Shown here: one piece after another, positions 1 through 4,923 of the stretch
Numbering within the stretch: position 1 is the stretch's first letter
How the letters are laid out: each line of letters begins with the position of its first letter
Source of the DNA: Cytophagales bacterium
GTDB lineage: Bacteria > Bacteroidota > Bacteroidia > Cytophagales > 172606-1
NCBI GenBank assembly: GCA_025455595.1
Contig: JALOMD010000222.1
Span: 1-5,838, forward strand
DNA length: 5,838 bases
Reading direction: 5' to 3'
The notes under the pieces: model-generated
The model's database searches: none
Seen by the model: only the letters and a program-made list of their open reading frames with translations
What the model was told of the DNA's origin: nothing
Program-made: the position numbers and the translations under genes

Positions 1-252
1 GCCGGAATTGATGTTTTCAAGCAAAAACCTTTGATAAAAGCTTCGTTTAAATACTCCCTAACAGTAAACGTGATTATTTGGATAGTGTTCATACTAACGA
101 CTATGGTTACCAACGAAACAGAACATACGTGGTTAGTGGTAATCCTGCCTGTCTTTGCCTTTGGAGTTTGTACAATAGTCACCACATACACACTTGGACT
201 TTTGATATGCAGGATAATCAAAAAAAGATCGAGCCTTGTAACCCGACAATGA
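1..252 (+). CDS. Small two-helix membrane protein, 5' end possibly outside the window (partial)
   Basis: The frame is open from the first base to a TGA at 250-252, giving 83 visible residues. The first usable start is a TTG at 31 (73 residues), but the frame continues upstream without a stop, so the true start may lie outside the window. Two hydrophobic stretches are visible: about residues 19-38 (ending FILTTMV) and about residues 44-72 (starting WLVVILPVF), separated by a short polar loop NETEHT. The tail is basic (RIIKKRSS), which suggests a cytoplasmic C-terminus by the positive-inside rule. I recognise no family. The DNA is clearly more AT-rich than the other genes here. It is followed within 40 bases by the long inverted repeat at 289-546. 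It could be a real small membrane protein, the tail of a larger one, or a decayed fragment. Confidence 0.45.
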   Translation, partial: AGIDVFKQKPLIKASFKYSLTVNVIIWIVFILTTMVTNETEHTWLVVILPVFAFGVCTIVTTYTLGLLICRIIKKRSSLVTRQ

Positions 253-288
253 AACTGCAATCAAAAAATGAGATACATATCAACATAA

Positions 289-546
289 GAGTCACTTTTT
301 GTTGATAATCATACAGTTAACTCAGCCGCTAGCCTCTGGCGAGTGGCGACTGTCGCCCGGCCTCTGGCCGGAATCAGGCCCGAAAATCCACAGAAAAATT
401 CAAACAATATATTGATTTTCAACGAATTACATAAAAAGGAAACCTGTTTGTTGGCATCCGTTTCCGGCCAGAGGCCGGATGATAGTCGCCACTCGCCAGA
501 GGCTAGCGGCTGAGTTAACTGTATGATTATCAACAAAAAGTGACTC
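289..546. repeat. Long near-perfect inverted repeat (85-nt arms, 88-nt loop), possible MITE-like element
   Basis: Positions 289-373 are the reverse complement of 462-546 with only three mismatches (352/483, 355/480, 356/479); the outer 63 pairs (289-351 with 484-546) are perfect. Each arm holds smaller palindromes: gcctctggc at 332-340 (mirrored at 495-503) and ccggcctctggccgg at 357-371 (mirrored at 464-478). The 88-nt loop (374-461) is AT-rich, contains the perfect palindrome caatatattg at 405-414, and has no credible reading frame. No transposase lies inside or next to it. The size and structure fit a non-autonomous inverted-repeat element or a very stable structured transcript. A possible 4-base flanking duplication, cata at 284-287 and 547-550, is weak because one base separates the left copy from the arm. 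Confidence 0.9.
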
Positions 547-758
547 CATAGAACTGGTGCAAGTGAACTTCGTTCATGCCTTCCAGCCAAGCCATTTGAG
601 ATTTTAATACTACAAAAAACAGCGTTTTGGGCAATTTTTAGGCTTTTTTAACACAATTCCCTGTGTCATTCTGTGAAAACCCTGTGACAAGCACGCGACT
701 GTGCGGGAAACGGACAAACGCCTCGTCTTGGAAAGGGCATTCTGTTCTCATAAGATTC
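547..758. other. Non-coding leader between the inverted repeat and the amidohydrolase gene
   Basis: I see no gene here; the reading frames crossing it have no family-like features. It holds a small hairpin (tgaac 564-568 with gttca 572-576), an 18-base copy of gcgttttgggcaattttt at 622-639 that recurs exactly at 4577-4594, and two near-identical decamers CCCTGTG(T/A)CA at 659-668 and 680-689 whose starts are 21 bases apart. The decamers could be an operator, but no regulator is encoded nearby. Confidence 0.5.
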
Positions 759-789
759 TTGACAGAATTACAATACGATAGAAAATAAT
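759..789 (+). promoter_or_regulatory. Candidate promoter for the amidohydrolase gene
   Basis: TTGACA at 759-764 is followed after 19 bases by AATAAT at 784-789, with the start codon 23 bases further on. The spacing is longer than the usual 17, and no good Bacteroidota-type TAnnTTTG box is present, so this rests on the strong TTGACA match and position only. The 5' untranslated region would be short, and there is no Shine-Dalgarno sequence, as is common in this phylum. Confidence 0.3.
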
Positions 790-812
790 AAACAGAAAAC
801 CACATCTCACCC

Positions 813-2546
813 ATGACCAAAGTTCCATCACTATTTCTCACGATTGTTTTTTCAATTGCCGCCTACAGCCAGACACACATCCGCAACGTCACCGTTGTGG
901 ATGTCGTCAACAAGAAACTGGTGCCGGGGCAAAGCGTTTTGATTGAAAACGGACGAATTTCCAATATTGCGCCTGCGAAAAAATCCAAAACGCCCGCCAA
1001 TGCCGCCGACATAGACGGCACCGGCAAATACCTGATGCCCGGCATGACCGATGCCCACGTCCATTTTTTCCAGAGCGGCGGCCTCTATACGCGTCCGGAC
1101 GTGATAGACCAGCGCAAACAGGTTCCTTACGAAACAGAGATTGCGTGGACACACGCCAACATGGAGGATTTCCTGCGCCGCTACTTGCGGGCGGGCATCA
1201 CCACCGTGTTCGATGTCGGCTCCACGTACAATTTCCTCAAACGCCGCGACTCGCTGGCAAACGCCCCGTTTGCACCCAAAGTCTATATGACCGGGCCGCT
1301 GCTCACTTCCCGCGAACCCGCCGCGTACCGCAACCTGAAAAACGACGCGCCTTTCCGGTTGGTCGCTTCGGTGGAAGACGCGCGGCGCGGTTTGGCAGAA
1401 CAGTTGCCTTTCAAGCCCGATTTGGTTAAAATCTGGTACATCGTCAATTCAGACAGCTTGGAACTGACAGCCCGGCGGTTTTTGCCGATTGTCCAGGAAG
1501 TGATAGAAACCGCTCACAAAAACAACTTGAAAGTGGCTGTACACGCCACACAGAGAATAACGGCGCAACTGGCCGTTGAGAACGGCTGCGATTTTCTGGT
1601 GCACCACATAGAAGACGAGCCGGTGACCGACGAGTTTGTGCGGCTGTTGAAGGCGAAAAAAACAGTGCTTTGCCCCACGCTGATTGTGGGTAGCGGCTAC
1701 AGCAATACGTTCGGGCAACGGACAAACTATAGTGCCTACGAATTGAAAAACGCCAATCCGCAGCAGATCGGCTCTGTATTCGATGTGAAACACTTGCCGG
1801 AGTCGGCTCTGTTCAAGCGGTACAGGCAAATATTCAGCAGTGCCGAACGCCTCGCCCGCATAGCACAAGCGGATTCCATCAGGAAATCGAATCTCAAAAA
1901 ACTCGCCGACGGCGGCGTAACGATTGCGGCCGGTACGGACGCGGGCAACATTGGCACGCAACACGCCAGCTCGTACCTGACCGAACTGAAAGCGATGAAA
2001 GAAAGCGGACTGACCAATTGGCAAATCCTACAGACAGCCACTGTGAATCCGGCGAAAATACTGGGAAAAGAGAAGACGACCGGCAGTGTATCCGTCGGTA
2101 AAACCGCCGACTTGCTGCTGTTGGATGCCAACCCGGTGGACGACTTGGACAATCTGACCAAAATCAACTTGGTCTTCAATTGCGGACAAGCCGTAAGACC
2201 TGACACACTGATCAAAGAAACGCCTTTGGCCTTGGTACAGCGGCAACTGAACGCTTACAACGCCCGCAACATAGAGGCGTTCTTGGAACCTTATGCCGAC
2301 GATGTGGAGCTTTACACATTTCCCGACAAACTGACCGCCAAAGGCAAAGCCGCCATGCGCGAACGTTACGCGGGTTTCTTTGAGAAAACACCCGAACTGC
2401 ACTGTGAAATCAAAGGCCGGATTGTGCAGGGAAACGTTGTGATTGACAAAGAAAGTATTACCGGCATTGGGGAAAGAACATTGGAAGCAACGGCTATTTA
2501 CCGCATTGAGAACAACAAAATAGCGAAGGTTTATTTTGTGCGTTGA
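813..2546 (+). CDS. Exported imidazolonepropionase-like amidohydrolase with C-terminal SnoaL/NTF2-like domain
   Basis: This 577-residue protein starts at ATG 813, which gives a clean signal peptide (hydrophobic core about residues 6-18, likely cut near Ser19-Gln20); it should act in the periplasm or outside the cell. The amidohydrolase part spans about residues 22-465: the small beta domain with a family-typical LIENGRI, then the TIM barrel beginning LMPGMTDAHVH. Expected metal ligands are all visible: His82 and His84 (HxH), Lys206 as the likely bridging carboxylated lysine, His244, His264 and Asp376 in AGTDAG. Near the end of this part, GSVSVGKTADLLLLD is the usual return strand. Residues about 467-577 form a second domain resembling SnoaL/steroid delta-isomerase-like proteins (LNAYNARNIEAFLEPYADDVELY, then an FPDKL motif, ending in YRIENNKIAKVYFVR). 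Family members hydrolyse cyclic amides or dipeptides; the substrate here cannot be read from sequence. It is usually 400-480 residues long, so the tail accounts for the extra length. It stands alone and faces a convergent gene. Confidence 0.93.
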   Translation: MTKVPSLFLTIVFSIAAYSQTHIRNVTVVDVVNKKLVPGQSVLIENGRISNIAPAKKSKTPANAADIDGTGKYLMPGMTDAHVHFFQSGGLYTRPDVIDQRKQVPYETEIAWTHANMEDFLRRYLRAGITTVFDVGSTYNFLKRRDSLANAPFAPKVYMTGPLLTSREPAAYRNLKNDAPFRLVASVEDARRGLAEQLPFKPDLVKIWYIVNSDSLELTARRFLPIVQEVIETAHKNNLKVAVHATQRITAQLAVENGCDFLVHHIEDEPVTDEFVRLLKAKKTVLCPTLIVGSGYSNTFGQRTNYSAYELKNANPQQIGSVFDVKHLPESALFKRYRQIFSSAERLARIAQADSIRKSNLKKLADGGVTIAAGTDAGNIGTQHASSYLTELKAMKESGLTNWQILQTATVNPAKILGKEKTTGSVSVGKTADLLLLDANPVDDLDNLTKINLVFNCGQAVRPDTLIKETPLALVQRQLNAYNARNIEAFLEPYADDVELYTFPDKLTAKGKAAMRERYAGFFEKTPELHCEIKGRIVQGNVVIDKESITGIGERTLEATAIYRIENNKIAKVYFVR

Positions 2547-2551
2547 GACAC

Positions 2552-2627
2552 GCGTTTTAAGCAAAATTTTCCCAAAACACAGATGTGTTTTTGTGAGGAG
2601 CGTTTTAAGCAAAAAATGCGTAAAACG
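2552..2627. repeat. Two CGTTTT...AAAAC-type hairpins after the amidohydrolase stop
   Basis: The 15-mer gcgttttaagcaaaa occurs at 2552-2566 and again at 2600-2614. The second copy forms a hairpin: cgtttta 2601-2607 pairs with taaaacg 2621-2627, and gca 2609-2611 with tgc 2617-2619, leaving one A-G mismatch and an A5 loop. Downstream of the first copy, aaaacaca 2574-2581 pairs with tgtgtttt 2584-2591, followed by more T, which could act as a weak terminator. They resemble the hairpins at 4577-4605 and 4785-4816. Confidence 0.6.
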
Positions 2628-2658
2628 TTGACGGAATTTTGTTCAAACAATCGAAAAC

Positions 2659-2699
2659 ACAGAAAAGGCGTTCGGAACAGTTCCGAACGCCTTTTCTGT
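2659..2699. terminator. Bidirectional Rho-independent terminator-like palindrome
   Basis: Twenty bases (2659-2678) are perfectly mirrored by 2680-2699 around a single A at 2679. The GC-rich core ggcgttcggaac/gttccgaacgcc is bounded by A4 on the left and T4 on the right, so either strand gives a strong hairpin followed by a U run. It sits 113 bases after the amidohydrolase stop and about 290 bases beyond the DUF4142 stop, between convergent genes, which is where a shared terminator is expected. Confidence 0.75.
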
Positions 2700-2783
2700 A
2701 TGAAGGCAACAACATTCAACAACTAATACTAAAACAAAATGAATATTGCGTATTTGATTTTGATAAGTCACTGGTAATAAATT

Positions 2784-2920
2784 TAGGACTTTCGCTTGGC
2801 TTGAGAGACGGGGTATTGTTGTAGTCCCGACAGGTCGGGATTCACCCCAAGGGTGATTGGCCGCAGTCAAGCCACGCAAGCGTGGCTCTCCGAATGGCAT
2901 TCGGAGCTACCAGCGAAAGT
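2784..2920. repeat. Cassette of four different palindromes bounded by ACTTTCGCT / AGCGAAAGT
   Basis: The ends are actttcgct (2788-2796) and its inverse agcgaaagt (2912-2920). Inside are four back-to-back hairpins with different sequences: tcccgac/gtcggga (2825-2831, 2834-2840), tcaccc/gggtga (2842-2847, 2851-2856), agccacgc/gcgtggct (2870-2877, 2880-2887) and ctccgaat/attcggag (2888-2895, 2899-2906). The left end taggactttcgctt (2784-2797) and the 13-mer ttgtagtcccgac (2819-2831) both recur in the cassette at 4845-4920. No protein is encoded. REP-like intergenic palindromes are the closest known type; the family is not one I can name. Confidence 0.8.
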
Positions 2921-2991
2921 TATAGAATTATTTACCCAAGACTAAAGACGCAAGACTCATGACTTTTATAATTGACAGTCAACAATCCGAA

Positions 2992-3639
2992 TTACTGCCC
3001 GGACGGCGGCGTACTGGGCTGTCCGTACTGATTGCGGCTGACAATCGCCTGCGCCATTTGCAAGTGACTGGTGATGACCGGCAACGTCCGGTTGGCATAA
3101 GCCTTCAGGCCAGCGTCTTGACCCTGTTGGTTGTTGATGTATGTTTGGTAGTCGCTCTGTGCCTTGGTGTGCAAAGTCACTTGGCCATTCATGTACTCGC
3201 GGCTAAATGCACTGCGGCCACCGGCTGCCGTGGTGTCTGTACCGGTGCCCGTTCCGGTAGAATCGTTCAGGCTGTTCAGGCGAGTGAGCAGGCTACGCGC
3301 CGAACTGTCCAATTGCGACGAGTCGGGCACGGTGAAGTTACGCAGCCGGGCCAGCGAGTCCAACGACCGGTTGGCGGCCGTGTGATGGTCAATCATCATC
3401 TGTGCATAATTGCGCACCGCTGTGTCTTGGCTGCGCGTCAGGGCCAAACGACTGGTTTGGATTTCGGCATTGTTGCCCATCACGGCCATGCGCATGAACG
3501 CCTGGTCGGTGCTGTTCAATTGCGGCGTAGCCGGATTGTTGTCGTCGTCGTTGTTACAGGCACTGAACACCGCCATACACACTGCCAACAGGGCCGCCCA
3601 GCGGAATCCATTGGTCTTCTTAACAAGGAAATTTTTCAT
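2992..3639 (-). CDS. DUF4142 domain lipoprotein, putative ferritin-like helical bundle
   Basis: I chose the ATG at 3637-3639 (215 residues) over an upstream in-frame start 14 codons earlier because it begins directly with a lipoprotein signal: MKNFLVKK, a hydrophobic core WAALLAVCMAVFSA, then Cys28. Cys28 is followed by NNDDD, an acidic run that resembles the lipoprotein export signal described in Bacteroidota, so surface display is possible (inference). Residues about 43-196 match the DUF4142 pattern: a first helical pair with FMRMAVMGNNAEIQTSRLAL and YAQMMIDHHTAAN, and a second with FSREYMNGQVTLHTKAQSDY and LPVITSHLQMAQAI. Conserved His residues lie in DHH, LHT and SHL. A Ser/Thr/Gly/Asp linker (STGTGTGTDTT, about 127-137) separates the halves. 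DUF4142 is assigned to the ferritin-like fold; no biochemical role is established to my knowledge. It stands alone, with a possible promoter at 3720-3750. Confidence 0.9.
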   Translation of the reverse strand: MKNFLVKKTNGFRWAALLAVCMAVFSACNNDDDNNPATPQLNSTDQAFMRMAVMGNNAEIQTSRLALTRSQDTAVRNYAQMMIDHHTAANRSLDSLARLRNFTVPDSSQLDSSARSLLTRLNSLNDSTGTGTGTDTTAAGGRSAFSREYMNGQVTLHTKAQSDYQTYINNQQGQDAGLKAYANRTLPVITSHLQMAQAIVSRNQYGQPSTPPSGQ

Positions 3640-3719
3640 AAAGCACACGAATTTTGTTGAAAATAGGTTTGTGTGCCCCAACAGGCAAAAAACAATGCCT
3701 CGCCAGCCTTGGGCAAGCT

Positions 3720-3750
3720 ATTGTAGCACATAGAACAGGCTAATTGTCAA
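3720..3750 (-). promoter_or_regulatory. Candidate promoter for the DUF4142 gene
   Basis: Read on the minus strand, TTGACA (3750-3745) is followed after 19 bases by TACAAT (3725-3720). Transcription would start near 3713, leaving an untranslated leader of about 74 bases before the chosen ATG at 3639. The 19-base spacing equals that of the candidate before the amidohydrolase gene. No clear TAnnTTTG box was found, and there is no Shine-Dalgarno sequence. Confidence 0.4.
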
Positions 3751-4048
3751 GTGACTGATAGACAGTTTGTTAACCTGAAATGTGTCTTTTCAACCATTTT
3801 CCGACCGATTTTGCCATTTTGTGCGGTTTTCTGTAGCAAATAAAGAAAAACAAAACAAAGACTTTGTATTTCTTGAAACAGTACAATGACAAGCCGAGAA
3901 AGCCACATGCGTACGGATTGCGACAGCGGGGCGAAATGAAATTTTTTCCACATTTTGAACGCTTTCTTGCACAAACAGGGATGCAAAAACGGGACAGCAC
4001 AGAACTCCGAACCGAGTCGGATGCAGGTCGAATGGGAATGGGTGGGAT
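3751..4048. other. AT-rich gap between the DUF4142 and tautomerase genes, no gene seen
   Basis: This stretch has only a short hairpin, acaaag/ctttgt (3855-3860, 3862-3867). Reading frames on both strands lack conserved motifs and have a composition unlike the real genes (many Cys, Phe, His and Lys). It is the only large gap in the window without a structured repeat of the families described elsewhere. Confidence 0.45.
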
Positions 4049-4495
4049 TCAACCGAACAATTTTTTCGCAAGGCGGCCAGCGTAAGGCACGAGGTCGGAG
4101 AGGAGCTTGCCACCGACGGAGAAATCGGTGGGCGGGTAGGAGTGGAACCGAAAGTTTACACTGTCGGTGTGGGCGGCGGGCACGCCGAAGAGACTCGCCA
4201 GCAAAGGCGTGAGCCGGGTCGCTACTTTCCGCTGCTGCTTCACCGACATGTACCAGTCAGACAGTTCGACGGTGATGTCGGTTTGGCCGCGTTGCTGAGG
4301 CGTTCTGGCCCCGACATAGACTTCACCGTCGCGGTAAGGCACAAAGTGGACAGTGGTTCTTTCGCGCAGTTCCTCGCGGCTCGGCCCGCCTTTCGGATTG
4401 AAGAACAGGTCGTTGACTGCGTTTGTGAGTTGCTGCGCAATGTCGGCGTACTGCGCCGTGTCCAAGGCGGGGCAGGTGATGCGGAGGTAGGGCAT
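4049..4495 (-). CDS. Tautomerase-superfamily protein, fused two-unit form
   Basis: This 148-residue protein starts at ATG 4495 and begins Met-Pro (MPYLRITCPAL): after removal of Met the N-terminal proline is the catalytic base of the 4-oxalocrotonate tautomerase/MIF superfamily. The first beta-alpha-beta unit runs from PYLRITCP through the helix TAQYADIAQQLTNAVNDLFF to TTVHFVPYRDGEVYVGA (about 1-63). The second begins at TDITVELSD (72-80), with helix VKQQRKVATRLTPLLASLFG and strand VNFRFHSYPP (about 72-122), and ends in a helical tail ending AKKLFG. The length is about twice that of a 62-residue 4-oxalocrotonate tautomerase and close to the 149-150 residues of fused members such as cis-3-chloroacrylic acid dehalogenase; the second unit lacks a proline at its start. 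It probably catalyses an enol-keto shift or related reaction in the cytoplasm; the substrate is unknown. No catabolic neighbours are present, and no clear promoter or ribosome site was found. Confidence 0.82.
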   Translation of the reverse strand: MPYLRITCPALDTAQYADIAQQLTNAVNDLFFNPKGGPSREELRERTTVHFVPYRDGEVYVGARTPQQRGQTDITVELSDWYMSVKQQRKVATRLTPLLASLFGVPAAHTDSVNFRFHSYPPTDFSVGGKLLSDLVPYAGRLAKKLFG

Positions 4496-4576
4496 GGTTT
4501 GTGAATCAAGTGTTTTTTTACAGACAGACGGCGTATGAAGTCAAACCAATAACGTGCCTTTCGCAAATGGATTAAG

Positions 4577-4605
4577 GCGTTTTGGGCAATTTTTGCCCAA
4601 AACAC
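4577..4605. repeat. CGTTTTGGGCA hairpin
   Basis: gttttgggca (4579-4588) pairs with tgcccaaaac (4594-4603) around a five-base loop. The first 18 bases (4577-4594) repeat exactly at 622-639, and cccaaaacaca (4596-4606) repeats at 2571-2581. It lies between the tautomerase gene's start and the palindrome array, so it may be in that gene's upstream region. Confidence 0.7.
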
Positions 4606-4619
4606 AAAATACTGTCGGC

Positions 4620-4781
4620 AAAAGCCCCGTAGGGGCGGCCTGTCTGTAGAAATACAGAGAAACCACAGAAAAGCTCCGTAGGAGCGACCCGATTTTCGTT
4701 GCATGAAAAGGGCCGCTCCTACGGAGCTTTTCTTCTGCCCATAGCCGTTTTCTACAGACAGGCCGCCCCTACGGGGCTTTT
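4620..4781. repeat. Nested inverted array of four AAAAGCYCCGTAGGRGCG units
   Basis: Four copies of an 18-base palindromic unit lie in the order forward, forward, reverse, reverse: 4620-4637 (C/G form), 4669-4686 (T/A form), 4714-4731 (T/A form, inverted) and 4764-4781 (C/G form, inverted). The outer pair belongs to a perfect 33-base inverted repeat (4620-4652 with 4749-4781) that includes cctgtctgtagaaa; the inner pair extends to 20 bases (4667-4686 with 4714-4733). The forms differ by paired changes that preserve each palindrome (GCCCC/GGGGC against GCTCC/GGAGC). Thus the whole can fold as one long hairpin or as separate small ones. No protein is encoded. I recall similar GTAGGAGC-type intergenic palindromes in Bacteroidota genomes, but cannot verify that here. 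Confidence 0.88.
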
Positions 4782-4784
4782 CCG

Positions 4785-4816
4785 TTTCGGGCGTTTTTTG
4801 CCCAAAACGCCCGAAA
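4785..4816. repeat. CGGGCGTTTT / AAAACGCCCG hairpin
   Basis: tttcgggcgtttt (4785-4797) pairs perfectly with aaaacgcccgaaa (4804-4816) around the loop ttgccc. On the + strand it is followed by an A run; on the - strand a T run precedes it, so it is not a canonical terminator in either direction. It shares the cgtttt...gcccaaaacg pattern with the hairpin at 4577-4605. Confidence 0.7.
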
Positions 4817-4844
4817 AAAAACGAATATTCAACAATCACAAGAA

Positions 4845-4920
4845 TTTCGCTTGTAGTCCCGACTTGTCGGGACTACAACAGCCGCTTTCTTCTGTTTCGT
4901 AAACGTGAAGCGAAAGTCCT
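4845..4920. repeat. Second palindrome cassette bounded by TTTCGCTT / AAGCGAAA
   Basis: The ends are tttcgctt (4845-4852) and aagcgaaa (4908-4915). Inside is one strong hairpin: ttgtagtcccgac (4851-4863) pairs with gtcgggactacaa (4866-4878) over a two-base loop. The right end aagcgaaagtccta (4908-4921) is the exact reverse complement of the left end of the cassette at 2784-2797. Its edge is 3 bases from the DUF2911 stop at 4924, so on the minus strand it would be transcribed right after that gene and could shape the 3' end of its mRNA. Confidence 0.78.
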
Positions 4921-4923
4921 ACA

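Noticed and set aside
289..546. Retron or diversity-generating retroelement RNA
   Set aside because: No reverse transcriptase or template repeat is present, and the 85-nt arms are much longer than retron a1/a2 pairs.
284..550. cata target-site duplication flanking the long inverted repeat
   Set aside because: Only four bases match and one extra base separates the left copy from the arm; a match this short is easily chance.
309..590. 93-codon minus frame across the inverted repeat
   Set aside because: It exists because the repeat lacks stops in that frame; the protein would contain both arms and has no recognisable features.
1449..2612. Long minus-strand frames (191 and 194 codons) under the amidohydrolase gene
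   Set aside because: They are antisense shadows: the opposite strand has conserved metal ligands throughout, and these frames show no coherent motifs.
2959..3660. 233-codon open frame on + opposite the DUF4142 gene
   Set aside because: It is longer than the real gene but has no domain motifs, is rich in Arg, Val and Gly as expected for an antisense shadow, and lies exactly over a gene with clear lipoprotein and DUF4142 features.
3747..4052. 101-codon minus frame whose TTG start overlaps the tautomerase stop
   Set aside because: The overlap hints at translational coupling, but the product is rich in Cys, Phe and His without motifs, and the DNA composition is that of a gap.
4035..4065. tRNA T-arm-like motif gggattcaacc
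   Set aside because: The invariant TTCGA core is broken, no acceptor stem or anticodon arm pairs around it, and it overlaps the end of the tautomerase gene.
4496..4560. Promoter for the tautomerase gene
   Set aside because: On the minus strand TTGACT and TGTAAA stand 16 bases apart, but both boxes are weak and no TAnnTTTG box was found.
4620..4781. CRISPR-like array
   Set aside because: The repeats are inverted in pairs, only 18 bases long and unevenly spaced, with no cas genes.
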